This document shows, one piece after another, positions 23,095 to 34,395 of a DNA stretch of 64,000 nt; positions within the stretch are counted from its first letter, which is position 1; every line of letters begins with the position of its first letter. The notes under the pieces are model-generated. The model made no database searches and was not told the DNA's origin. It saw nothing but the letters and a program-made list of their open reading frames with translations. The translations under genes and the position numbers were made by a program. Source of the DNA: Ascaphus truei (Eukaryota; Chordata; Amphibia; Anura; Ascaphidae); assembly GCA_036426205.1 (NCBI GenBank), contig CM071587.1, positions 3,038,333-3,102,332 on the forward strand, given 5' to 3'.

Positions 23095-23464
23095 GCAAAA
23101 GTTGAAAGTCGGCAGCACTCACAAATAGAAAAAGGTAATTTATTCTCAATAAATCACCAGGCAGTCAAACAAACTCCAGAGCGTCGTACGTTTCAGACCA
23201 CAGGTCTTTTCCAAGCTGAGAGCTGTGGTCTGAAACGTACGTCGCTCGGAGTTGTTTGACTGCCTGGTGATTTATGAGAATAAATTACCTTTTTCTATTT
23301 GTGAGTGCTGCGGACTTTCACTTTTGTATATTTGTTTGCGAGATTGGCTGGTGTTCCCTATCCATCTACAAGCACCTGAACTTTTGATAAGTTTACTTGT
23401 ATTTTTCGTATATTTTGCTTGTTTGAGTGCACCCAGCACTCTTTTTGTTTATAAATAAAGATAT
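23081..23464 (+). mobile_element. Hairpin retroposon with 14-bp target duplication
   Basis: ATAAATAAAGATAT occurs exactly at 23081-23094 and again at 23451-23464, flanking a 356-bp insertion at the very end of the LINE tail. Inside, inverted arms of about 110 bp (23092-23203 and 23221-23330, imperfect) surround a short loop. A single-copy tail of about 120 bp follows, ending CAGCACTCTTTTTGTTT. A 14-bp duplication points to insertion by target-primed reverse transcription rather than by a cut-and-paste transposase. Confidence 0.75.
23186..23240. ncRNA. Partial hammerhead-like motif in both hairpin arms
   Basis: Each arm contains, read towards its own outer end, AGACC/GGTCT-type stem II followed by GAAACGTACG. 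ACGTACGT is self-complementary, like ACGCGT in related elements. The CTGANGA core is lost: the plus strand has CTGAGAG and the minus strand CTTGGAAA. It looks like a decayed relative of the motif at 20,371. Confidence 0.35.
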
Positions 23465-24130
23465 ACATACATACAAAGGAGGAAGCAATGGCGGCCAAAA
23501 TAATGAATGTCCTGCAATTATTAGTCCTGGTTACTTGGATGTAGGTGTCAGACAGAAAGTTCCGTGGCACTCAGAGTCACAGAAGTGCCACAGGATGACG
23601 ATCTCTTGGTTTGCCGGGTCAATTTCCGAGGTGCGTGTGGATTCACAGAGTAACCTGGTAATGTGCACAGACACAACGCTAAAATGTCACGGTTAATGTC
23701 ACTGGACACTTTTACATTTTCCTCCCTCCTGGTGTGGCTTTTCCTCCCCGAAGCTTCTGCACTTATCGGTGTGACGGTAGAAATGTTCTTTTGATGATTA
23801 ACCCTTGGATGTCACATCCTGGGGCACGGTAACTGTAACACAAATAATAACTCCGACAGAATAGCGTAAATCTGGGGGGGAAGCATCTCCAGCGCTCCGT
23901 GGGTTAAACTGACTTCAAAATGTGGGTTGTCTGCAGCTAATAATCCGGCGTGTGGGAGCATTATGGGGCGCGGGGTGGGGGGTGGGGGTCCTCATACCAA
24001 GTTGCCTAGATCAGTGATGTATGAAATAAAACTGCCCCCACCCAGAATCGCCGTCTCTGGTCCGTGTCTCCAGAATCCTTTCCACCTGCAATTCCATGTA
24101 TTTTGGCTGAGAACGGAAACCCTCTCCTCG
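23465..24130. other. Unique sequence, no gene seen
   Basis: No recognised gene or repeat between the hairpin retroposon and the C-rich satellite. Confidence 0.4.
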
Positions 24131-27100
24131 CTCCCCAACACACCCACTGACCACCTCCCCACTTACATGCCCTCACTCCCCACTCACTCATCTCCACTCC
24201 CACATTCACCCGCCCCCCACTTACCACCACCCCACTCACCCACATCCAGTCTCACATTCACCCGCCCCCCACTTACCACCACCCCACTCACCCACATCCA
24301 GTCTCACATTCACCCGACCCCCACTTACCATCTCCCCACTCACCCATATCCAGTCCCACATTCACCCACTTACCACCTCCCCACTCACCCATATCTAGTC
24401 TCACATTCACCCGACCCCCACTTACCACCTCCCCACTCACCCATATCCAGTCCCACATTCCCCACTACCACCTCCCCACTCACCCATATCCAGTCTCACA
24501 TTCACCGCCCCCCCACTTATCACCTCCCCACTCACCCATATCCAGTCTCACATTCACCCACCCCCCACTTCACCCCTCCACACTCACCCATATCCAGTCT
24601 CACATTCACGCCCCCCCCCACTTACCACCTCCACACTCACCCATATCCAGTCTCACATTCACCCACCGCCCCACTTACCATCCCCCTCCCCACTCACCCA
24701 CATCCAGTCCCACATTCACAACTTACCACCTCCACACTCACCCATATCCAGTCTCACATTCACCCTGCCCCCCACTTACCACCTCCCACTCACCCATATC
24801 CAGTCTCACATTCACCCACCCCCACTTACCACCTCCACACTCACCCATATCCAGTCTCACATTCACCCCCCCCACTTACCCACCTCCCCCCACATCACCC
24901 ATACCTCTCCACATTCACCACCCCCCACTTACCACCTCCCCACTCACCCTACCAGTCCACATTCACCCACTTACCACCCCTCCCCACTCACCCATATCCA
25001 GTCTCACATTCACAAACCCCCCACTTACCACCTCCCACACTCCCCCATATCCAGTCTCACATTCACCCCCCCCACTTACCACCTCCCCACTCACCCATAT
25101 CCAGTCCCACATTCACCCACCCCCCACTTACCACCTCCCCATTCACCCATATCCAGTCTCACATTCACCACCCCCCACTTACCAACCTCCACACTCACCC
25201 ATATCCAGTCCCACATTCCCCACCCCCCACATTCACCCACCCCCCACTTACCACCTCCCCACTCACCCACTCCTTCCACCTCACACCTGCCCCCCACTTA
25301 CCACCTCCCCTCACCCATATCCAGTCTCACATTCACCTGCCCCCCCACTTACTGCCCTCACTCCCCCAACACCCACCCCTCCCCCCACCTCCCACTCACT
25401 CATCTCCCTCCCCCCACATTCACCCCACCCCCACTTACCACGCCACATCACCCTCCCCACTCACCCATATCCATGTCCCACATTCACCCCACCACCCCCC
25501 CACTTACCACCTCCCACTCACCATATCCAGTCTCACATTCCCCCCCCCACTTACCACCTCCACACTCACCCATATCCAGTCCACTATCACCCGCCCCCAT
25601 TAACCACCACCTCCCACTCACACTCACCCATACCAGTCCCACATTCAGCCTCCCCTTACCACCTCCACCCACCCATATCCATCTCACATTCACCTCCCCC
25701 CACTTACCACCCACCTCCCACTCACCCATATCCAGTCTCACATTCACCACCCCCCACTTACCACCTCCACACTCACCCATATCCAGTCTCACATCACACG
25801 CGCCCCCACTTACCACTACCATCCACCCGCTCAACCATTCCAGTCTCACATTCACCTGCCCCCCCACTTACCACCTCCACACTCACCCATATCCAGTCTC
25901 ACATTCACCCACTTACCACCTCCTCACTCACCCATATCCAGTTTCACATTCACCCACCCCCACTTACCACCTCCCCACTCACCCTATCCAGTCTCACATT
26001 CACCCACTTACCACCTCCCCACTTCACCCATATCCAGTCTCACATTCACCCACCCCCCACTTACCACCTTCCCACTCACCCATATCCAGTCTCACATTCA
26101 CCCACCCCCCACTTACCGCCTTCCCACTCACCCATATCCAGTCTCACATTCACCCACCCCCCCCATTACCACATCCCAATCACCCATATCCATCCTCACA
26201 TTCACACCCACCCCTCCCCACTTACCACCCATCACCGTCCACTCAACCCATATCCAGTCTCCACATTCACCACCGCCCCCACTTCCACCTCACACTCCCC
26301 ATATCCAGTCCCACATTCACCCCTACCACCCCTCCACACTCCACCCATATCCACGTCTCACATTCACCTGCCCCCCCCACTTACCCACCCCCCACTCACC
26401 CATATCCAGTCCCACATTCACCCACCCCCCACTTACCACCCCCCCACACATCACCCTTCCAGTCTCAACATCACCCGACCCCCACCACCTCACCGCACCC
26501 AAAATCCCGTCTCACTTCACCTGCCCCCCCTCCCCACTCCACCATCCACACTCACCCATATCCGTCCACACTTCACCACCCACTTACCACCTCTCCTCAC
26601 TCACCCATATCCAGTTCATCACACATTCATCCCCCCACACCACCCACCCCTTCCCACCTCCCCACTTCACCTATCCCGTCTCACATTCACCCACTTACCA
26701 CACCTCCCACATCCCACCCATATCCAGTCGCACATTCACCCACCCCCCCTTCCTTTTTCCACCTTCCCCACTCACCCATATCCAGTCTCACATTCACCCA
26801 CCCCCCACTTACCACCTTCCCACTCTCCCACCCCTATCCGTCCCACATCACCACACCCCCCACTTACCACCCCTCACACCCCCACTCACCCATTCCAGTC
26901 TCACCATTCACCCACCCCCCCTTACCACTCCCCTCCCCCTCACCCATAATCCATCTCAGCATTCACCCACCCCGCACTTACCACCGTTGCCCCACACTCC
27001 CCATCCATATCCAGTCTCATCATTCAACCCCCCTTACCACCTCCGCCACTCACCTCACATATCGTCTCACATTCACCTGCCCCCTCACCCCGGTCCACCA

Positions 27101-27245
27101 CCCTCCAGTCCACTATACGCCCCCCACTTACACCACCCTCCTCCAACTCACCCCTCCATCTCACACATTCACCTGTCCCCCCACTTACCCACTCTCCCCG
27201 CCACTCACCCACATCCAGTCTCACATTCACCCGCCCCCCACTTAC
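24131..27245 (+). repeat. 52-bp C-rich satellite, about 60 copies
   Basis: Tandem copies of a 52-bp unit joining CCACCTCCCC, ACTCACCCATATCCAGTCTC, ACATTCACCC and ACCCCCCACTTA. The C-run lengths vary most. The longest open frames in the window (23927-25603 and 25473-27296, Pro/Ser/Thr/His-rich) lie here because the plus strand has very few stop codons. They have no sign of coding function. Confidence 0.95.
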
Positions 27246-27284
27246 CATGCATTTTTCCCGCCATGTTTAATTAATATATATATA

Positions 27285-27605
27285 TTTGGGCAGTGAAAGT
27301 GTTAAAATAATTTACAGTAAATATATATATACACTTTACCATTACTTTCCATAATTTACCACTGCCCAATATTATTTCCATGTTGCACCTTCTCCAACAG
27401 CCACTTGCAATGCATAACAGCGCCCCCCTCTGACAGAGCAAAGGTGCCCGGGACCCTAATTACAACACCTGCTCACTTTTTAGGAGGGGAGTTTGCAGTT
27501 GATAAGCGCTGCTTCCTTACGCCACTGTCTCCTCTCTGGCAGTGACAGGGTTAAAGCCCCCCCCCCTCTTTACTGTAAATTATTTTAACACTTTCACTGC
27601 CCAAA
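27285..27605. mobile_element. MITE with perfect 37-bp inverted ends
   Basis: 27285-27321 begins TTTGGGCAGTGAAAGTG and is the exact reverse complement of 27569-27605 over all 37 bases. The interior (about 250 bp) has no frame. The left end is embedded in an AT dinucleotide run, so the target duplication cannot be read. Such perfect ends suggest a recent insertion or conversion between the arms. Confidence 0.75.
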
Positions 27606-28392
27606 TCAGAACATGTGAATTGTGGACATTAGAAACTGTTGAAAAGATACAAAATGAGGATACCTCGCACAGAACATCCTTACCCCCAAATCTGGGAATA
27701 TTTGGGGCAATTGTTTGAGAAGCGCAATAGGTGTTTTGCATCATTTCCCCCACATAATGGGTGATTTTCTTTTGTTATTGCGAATTTGGATCCGCAGCGG
27801 ATCGGCGCGGAATTCAGTGGATCAATCTCTAAAAGGGCGAATTGCGGTTCGCAGATTTTAAAAATGATTATTTACCAATGCACTCCGCGGATTCAGCCTT
27901 CCCTCCGCGGGGGGTCGTATCCAATGGCGGATTCTGATGATTCCGCGAGGATTGAAACCGACCAAACCCCGTTTGTGGATTTTACACCGCGAAACGGATT
28001 TTGGGGGTGAGATCAGCGAAAATCCGGGAAACGGATTTAGGTGGATTTGCCCACCGGAGGCGTTAAAATATTTACTGGAACATTGGGCCACAGATCTGAA
28101 ATATATTCACACAGAGAAACAGCTGGCCACTCATATACTGTCCTGTAGATCCCTTGAAATAAACGTATCCTGCCACCCAGTGGACATTCACAAGTACTGC
28201 TTTGTAGGATATTTCACTGGGGGTTTGATTATAAAAATGATTGAATGTTTTCGATTTCTACAAACATTGTTTTTGTAACAAACTGGAGGTTTAAAAAAAA
28301 AATGTTTAACTATTTTATTAAAAAATTAAACAAAGCAATCTCCCCCCCCCCACCCCCCAAAAAAAAATCAATCAAAAAAAAGAAGAAATAAG
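27606..28392. other. Unique sequence; possible old element at 27.78-28.07 kb
   Basis: The 27,780-28,070 stretch has many CCGCGGAT/GGATTC-like repeats in both orientations (for example GCGGATCGGCGCGG and CCGCGAGGATTG), suggesting an old non-autonomous element, but no ends could be defined. 28,310-28,390 is low-complexity A and C runs. Confidence 0.35.
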
Positions 28393-29084
28393 TGTATGGA
28401 TGGGAGTGGCTTCATGCTCTGACTGAGTCCACAGTTAGTGACATCAGAGATGGCCTGTTTCCTGAGGTTAAGGCACGCACTCCCCAAGTAATTCTGTTGG
28501 AGGAGAGCGGTGGAGAGAGTTTGAAGAAATTCTGTGTTGAACTTGGCAATTGAAGGCCACTAGTGCAGTAACTAGTGGCCCATTATACATCAAGCCTGAC
28601 AAGGCCACACTGTGTCCAGGGACCTGGCACAGGGGTGATCTCCCTGCGGGGAGAGGGATCCCACCCATTGGGAGGGCGTACCTTTTTAAGGGACAGCACG
28701 GCGAGATGTGCAGCTGAGCTAACCGCTGCAAGGGGGTAAGTCTTTTCACAACTCAATCATCAATAGATGCCCTGTTCAAGCCAACCCCACTGTGTGAGTG
28801 TAAGTACTTCCAGTGGAGTCACCACCAAGAATGAGTTCCTCATCAGAACCCATCTCCCTGCGATGCAGAGATCCTGATGAGGTGGAGCGCTGCAACTGAT
28901 ATAGGTAGGACTCACACACACACTACCTCAGCTTCCTTCTGGATGACACTCCTGATACACATCATGCGGGAGACTCAGAGTCCTGTTGCCTACAGTGCAC
29001 CACCAGACCGACCATGTAATGGGGACTGGTTAGACCACAGGGCCATATGAGATTGGTGGGTTACTATGGGAGTAGGCCGTTACA
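28393..29084 (+). repeat. Left LTR, 5'-truncated
   Basis: Collinear with 32641-33355: shared GATGGGAGTGGC, CCACAGTTAGTGACATCAGA, GGAGAGCGGTGGAGAG, CTGTGTCCAGGGACCTGGCA and a common end at ...CCGTTACA. The TATA box and AATAAA of the right copy are both damaged here. The beginning corresponds to position 32,641, not to the LTR start at 32,520. Confidence 0.82.
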
Positions 29085-29086
29085 TT

Positions 29087-29104
29087 TGGAGGCGCTGCTG
29101 AGAT
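29087..29104 (+). promoter_or_regulatory. Primer-binding-site-like sequence, possibly tRNA-Thr
   Basis: TGGAGGCGCTGCTGAGAT lies two bases after the left LTR. From memory of vertebrate tRNA-Thr 3' ends (ending ...GCCTCCA) about 15 of 18 positions would pair, the differences being transitions. The first nine bases are shared with the 12.5-kb element at the same spacing. Confidence 0.5.
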
Positions 29105-30271
29105 ACCTGTCAACAGACAGGCTTTTTGCTAGACACATTGGGAAACAGGGAGAGTGTCTGCTGCCACTTTGTGCTGCGTGGGACGGAGCCAGGGGTAGTC
29201 AGGGGAGCTGCTGGAGCTGCAGACCGCACGGACGACCTGGGATCCTGCAAGGAGTTAGTGGGGCTGGAGCCGGGCTATAGCTGTCCTAGTCACCTTGAGG
29301 TAGTGCTAGGGTAGGATGCCTAGAGGGATAAACTGGTAACATAGGTCAGGAATCCTGGAGAGTGTCTGCGCTAGACTGACCAACAGTAGGTAGACGCCCA
29401 AGTACTGCATGGACGAGCCAGAGTACTCTAGCCCATTCCAGAACCGCTTACCAAAGGGAGCACTGACTGGAAGGAAGGAGATAAAGCAGACACAGAAAGA
29501 GTGAGCGTAGCCTGAGGTAGTGCAAACACGAGTCAGATCTACATTAGGTACACAAGGTGGTGCACAAGGCATTTTTATTGTATCGGTGTGGCAGCTGCCC
29601 TGCAGAGAGGAGCTCCATGTACAATAAAACAATATACAGTAACCCAATGGCGACTGCAAGAATGGAGGATCCGCGCGGTGCGGAAGATCCAAGATGTCAG
29701 ACGGAGGCCGAGGGAGAGAGCGCACATGGCATGTGTGCGGGTGAAGAGCAAGCTACAGAAAAGACTTGTGAGCCTGCTGTGGAGTGGTGCGAAAGCTGTG
29801 GCTGCACCGTGTTGGTCCGGCCTAGGACCTTGGGGTACTAACTCTGAGGACAGTGAGGAGGACATTGTTGTGAGATATGAGGAACCTAATGGACTTGCTT
29901 GTCATTCGACGTACAAACAGTCAAAAGCTACCTCAGCCGTTAACAAGATTGACATTGCAAACCAAGATGGCGGCTCCCGCTTCCTTGGGAGACCACGTGA
30001 GCCAGTTGCAGAAAATGTTGCAAATTCTCAACTTGGAGAGAGTTGGCCAGGAGTGGCGCCAACAGGAAAACCCCACCCTGATGGGGAGTATGGCGCGAAA
30101 GCTGGAGCCACGCCCACATGGACTATGAGTAACTCCGCCCCGGTGCTGGGTCACCTGACAGATTTAAGGGACCTTCCCCTAATCTCAACCAGGGGGAGGG
30201 GTTTCCAGTTTTGGCAGATGTGGATGTAGTTAGCTGGAGGAGGGGGTGACAAATCAGCCCCTGCACTTCAG

Positions 30272-30892
30272 TTGCGAGGAGCCAGCGAGCAGAACAGACC
30301 ACTATTGAGAGTGCCTCCTATAGTGACCATGGCCTGCAAATCAGAAGAGGGATCTCTGATCTCAATCCATCCTTACTCTGCTCCAGGAGGCTTCCTGATA
30401 CTTCGAGTGGCTGGTACAGAGACAGTGGCATGCCTATGCCTACAGTGTCGCCTGCCGGGGGGTGCTGTGAGCACTACAGCGCGATGCGCGCAATGTGGCC
30501 TGCAATACCTGTGGCCAATGCCGACATTAGTGACGGTCCAGGCAGTAGAAGTTGCGGGAGATGTAGCCATGATATCGGCGGAACTCCCCGGTGCTCTCTG
30601 GAGGGAGTCTACTGATCCCGGAGAAAGGGGATCGGGCATGGCTATCAAAGCTGAGCCAGATGATAGGAACAGTCGCCGATGCGGTGATAAAAGGGAGGCT
30701 CACCGTCGCTCACCGAGTGGAGTGTCCCTTCCTAAAGCAAAGTTGGATTCCTCGGACGAGGAACCTGCAAGTCCTACCGCGGTGACGACCCGACCGCCGG
30801 TGAGCCACAGCGGCAGTACTATCAAGAAAGTGCCACTCACCTGTGTCGTCAGTGAGCGGAGCAGGATATCGCCCGTGCAGCGGCAGCCTTAG
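30272..30892 (+). CDS. Retrotransposon frame with a CxxC...CxxC pair
   Basis: A 206-residue plus-strand frame inside the LTR element. Near residues 54-75 it reads CLCLQC, then twelve residues, then CAQC followed by GLQYL: two CxxC knuckles that would suit a small zinc ribbon. The C-terminal half is Arg/Ser/Asp-rich, like a basic nucleic-acid-binding tail. It is not the CCHC zinc knuckle of typical gag. No homologue recognised. Frames before (29588-30229) and after have no clear domain, and the start codon is uncertain. Confidence 0.4.
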   Translation: MRGASEQNRPLLRVPPIVTMACKSEEGSLISIHPYSAPGGFLILRVAGTETVACLCLQCRLPGGAVSTTARCAQCGLQYLWPMPTLVTVQAVEVAGDVAMISAELPGALWRESTDPGERGSGMAIKAEPDDRNSRRCGDKREAHRRSPSGVSLPKAKLDSSDEEPASPTAVTTRPPVSHSGSTIKKVPLTCVVSERSRISPVQRQP

Positions 30893-31240
30893 AGGCGAAG
30901 TCCCACGGCCGTGGTGACCAGCAGTTACGATGGTGGCAGATCCACCCTGACACCATGGACCGGTAAGCAAAGTCCATGCTTTTACCAGGCCCCGAGGGTG
31001 GCGACGGCGGAGGAGGGCCGGTGCCAGGCCCAAGCGATGCCACAGCGGAAAAAGGCGTTGCCGGATGTCGTAGTGGAGGAAGAGGTCTCGCTTGGGGATC
31101 CAACCAAAGATGGCGGCGAGTCACGTGCATCTCAGGATGTCGTTTCCGGCGGGCAGGGCGGAGCCGATTGGGAGATGACTGCGCTTCCTCGCTCGAGCAG
31201 TGTCAACTGATCGCCTAAGTCAAAGAGGAGCGGGCGATCG

Positions 31241-32330
31241 ATGCGGAAGGTGAAGAGCAGTGAGTCCGGAGAAGCGGAGAGCCCATGCGGTGGCACCGGA
31301 CCAGGTAGCGGTGAAGAGCGGGTCGTAGCCCCGCGAATACCGACTGTTCGGCCCTATGCCCAATCCCCGGCCCTAGCTAAACCCAAGGCCCTAGTCAAAG
31401 CCCCGGCCCCAACCACCTTTTCCTTTGGCTCCTCATCGAGCTTAGGGATGTCAGGGGGTTCCCGGGTCACTTCTGATGAATGGACTGGGGGAAGCTTGGA
31501 CTGTGGTACATCCGATGATGGTTCGGTGGGTGGAAGGTATTCTCGGCAAGTGTCTGTGTCAAGTGACTGTCTAAGTGTTGTAAGTGTCACACTAGAGAGC
31601 AGGCCCAAGAGGGTAGAATCTCAGTCCCGGTCAGCCGGGACATCCGGAGTATCCTCCTGGGGGGAGCTAGAAGAGGGGGAGTCCATGGAGTCAGCTCCAG
31701 AGGAGGTTAAGGAGACCGGTGGTGGGCACCCCTGTTTGAAGGATATGAGGCATGGCTGGATAGAACCAGGTTCATCTTAGAGAGAGATGGGGTAGTAGAC
31801 TATTGGTGGGCCAAGGGAGAGTTCACGGAGGAGGCTCATTTGAAAGCAATGCAGGACCGGTGGTACGATATCAGTCGAGGCCTAATAGAACCATTGGGTC
31901 CCAGCAGATTGGAAGATCCGGTAGAACCGGACGAACCCCTGTCATGGGTGCTGCCAGGGAGAGCAGGGAATACCAAGTTGATAAGGGCCAGCCGAGCTGA
32001 AAGGGCCATTGTAGCAAAGTACAAAAGCTCACATGGATTAGAGTACCCCTATGTCCCGAGCCCCTCATGCCGGAGATAGAGGATCAGAGGGATGGGTGGC
32101 TACGAGAAACAATAGAAATGTATATGGTGAATAAAGGGGGTGCAATTACTGGGCGCAGAGCGGAAGAGAGAATCTCTCAGTTTATGAGAGTGTGGAGCAT
32201 CGGGTGCATTATATACATTGACAAGGCTGTATATAGACCTGAGAGTGGCTTGCCCCGGGAATACCATATCACTGTAACCGATATGGCAGGTAGGGAGATA
32301 AATAAACCAGATCCTCGACACTATTATTAG
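31241..32330 (+). pseudogene. Broken retrotransposon frame at the 3' end of the interior
   Basis: Three plus-strand frames follow each other: 31241-31780 (Ser/Gly/Pro-rich), one covering about 31,735-32,079 (a Trp-rich segment, residues such as DRWYD), and 32067-32330, ending 190 bp before the right LTR. The Ser/Pro-rich frame appears to run into the Trp-rich one through a frameshift near 31,735. The end of the last frame sits where env or a late gag/accessory frame would be, but no domain is recognised. It is not called as an envelope gene. Confidence 0.4.
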
Positions 32331-32519
32331 GCAGACAGTATAGCGAGGTCTGTTTCTAGATAAGTGCCCCCTGCTGGCCAGTGAGCACTACAACGTTAAT
32401 TATGAAAACAGTAGTGTTGTTTTGATTAATTATGTGTTCCATTTTACAGTGCTTCCTGGAAAAAAGGTACACCAAAATTAGGTCCCAGCCGGGACGGTGG
32501 GGATTCACCAGGGGGAGAT

Positions 32520-33355
32520 TGTAGCCATACATGTAAAATGGTCTGCAGTGATCTCTCCTGCTGGCAGTAAACCTGGTAAGTTACAGGGATGCCAGCAGTA
32601 ATCATGGAGGTTTGCCCTCACACCCTGGTGAGGTGCTCTATGTATAGATGGGAGTGGCTACATGCTCTGAGTCCACAGTTAGTGACATCAGAGATGTGCC
32701 TGTTTCCTGAGGTATATAAGGCACAGCACTGCCCAAAGTTAGTCTGTTGGAGGGAGAGCGGTGGAGAGAGTTGAAGGAATAAGTCTGTGTTGAGACTTGG
32801 CAATTGAAGGGCCCACTAGTGCAGTAACTAGTGGCCCATTTATACATCAAGCCTGACAAGGCCACACTGTGTCCAGGGACCTGGCACAGGGGTGATCTCC
32901 CTGCGGGGAGAGGGGATCCCACTCCATTGGGAGGGCGTACCTTTTTAAGGGACAGCACGGCGAGATGTGCAGCTGAGCTAACCGCTGCAAGGGGTAGTCT
33001 GTTCACATCATCATCAATAAAGATGCCCTGTTCAAAGACAACCCCACTGTGTGAGTGTGAAGTTACTCTCCAGTGGAAGTCACCACCAAGAAGGAGTTCC
33101 TCATCAGACCCATCTCCCTGCGGATGCAGAGATCCTGATGAGGTGGAGGCGCTGCACGTGATATAGGTAGGACTCACACACACTACCTCAGCTGCCTGTC
33201 TGGATTGACAATCCCCGAGTACCATCATGCGGGAGACTCAGGAGTCCTGTTGCCTACAGGTGCACCACCAGACACGACCATGTAATGGGGACTGGTTAGA
33301 CCACAGGGGCCAATATGAGATTGGGTGGGTCATACTAGAGGGAGTAGCCGTTACA
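32520..33355 (+). repeat. Right LTR, complete
   Basis: Begins TGTAGCCATACATG after a purine tract (CACCAGGGGGAGAT) and ends GTAGCCGTTACA. The outer ends form an inverted TGTA...TACA. It carries a TATA box GGTATATAAGG at 32,711-32,721 and an AATAAA at 33,016-33,021. No target duplication could be matched because the left LTR start is missing. Confidence 0.78.
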
Positions 33356-34395
33356 TATACAGCCAGGGTGACCTGCAACCTAATGCATTACACATAGCAG
33401 TGAAAGGGTTAATGTGCATTCCTTGCCTCTCCAGCTGGGGATAAAGGTGACTGCTCATACACGGACTTGTATGAAGATGTTTAGTGTCTTCCCGTGAATG
33501 CATTTCCCATGGACCCTCCTGTTGCCAGGAAAAGCTCTCGACGAAGCTTTCAAACCCTCGGTTTCTCTTCACCATGATCAGGCTGGAGGTTCAGCGCCCT
33601 GCTGGCCCTGAAGGGGTTGTAGTGTCTGCGCCCCTTGGCTGGGGGGTTCATGGTTTCCTTAGTGGGCTCTGCATATACAGAAGACTTCGCTGCCAGAGAA
33701 ACAGAGCGGTGCTGGCCTCTCTGGCAGTTGAGGGGTTAACATTTCATCCTGTGGCACCCGCTTTAATACGTGGTTTTTATGTTCAATATATATTAGGTTA
33801 CAGTATTGGAAGCGGGGGGTCCTTCAGGGTTGAACGGTGCTAATTTGAGCTCCGGGGACCCTCTGGTTCTCGATATACCTACCGTTTTAGGTGCCTGCAT
33901 TCTAGTCATCACCAGGGGGCAAAAGTTGCCATCAATCCGTGGGCTGATAGGAAGTTGCCACGGATAACCATAGCTGAAAGTAGTGCAGTTCAGCTCCGTG
34001 AGAAGCCGGATTGCTGCTTTCATTTTAATTCGGACCAGTCACAGAGAAGACACAGCCAGAACTAGGCACTGCCCCATGGTACATTGTTTCAGAAACACAT
34101 TACAAACTTAGGCCCAGACCTATAGAAGGGGGAAACGCATGCGGGTAAAGTCGCGCTAACGCTTAGCACCCTTCTACGGATCTGGGCCAGTGGGCCTGGC
34201 ACATGAGATCATACTTAAGGCCACTTCCAGACCTAGAACATTAGAAGGCAGGAGGCAGGAGGCGGCCGTCTGGGATATGTGATATATGGCTAAATCATAC
34301 TATATACTTCCTCACTAATCCTCCTGCCTTCTCTTTCCTCAGTAACAGTACACACACTCTGCCGAGAAATGTCTGGTTGAGAAAATATGCACATA
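33356..34395. other. Unique sequence, no gene seen
   Basis: No recognised gene. CTCGACGAAGCTTTCAAACC at about 33,538 faintly resembles the hammerhead-like cores elsewhere, but pairing could not be built. Confidence 0.35.

Larger units (their letters stand above)
28393..33355 (+). mobile_element. LTR retrotransposon without recognisable polymerase
   Basis: Two direct repeats (28393-29084 and 32641-33355) flank about 3.4 kb. After the left LTR end (TTACA) and two bases comes TGGAGGCGCTGCTGAGAT, which resembles a primer binding site. Before the right LTR is a purine tract (CCAGGGGGAGAT). Comparison with the 12.5-kb LTR shows the true LTR start is TGTAGCC, so the left LTR lacks about 120 bp. No reverse transcriptase, integrase or protease motif was seen in the interior, so the copy is non-autonomous or internally deleted. 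Confidence 0.8.

Noticed and set aside
23927..27296. Two open frames of 558 and 607 codons
   Set aside because: They lie entirely within or at the edge of the 52-bp satellite, are Pro/Ser/Thr/His low complexity and have no domain. The frame stays open because the unit lacks stops.
31241..32330. Envelope gene in the LTR element
   Set aside because: No signal peptide, furin-like site, fusion segment or membrane anchor is visible; the position alone is not enough.
33484..33600. Another hammerhead-like motif (GACGAAGCTTTC...AAACC)
   Set aside because: CTGANGA is not present and the flanks do not pair.
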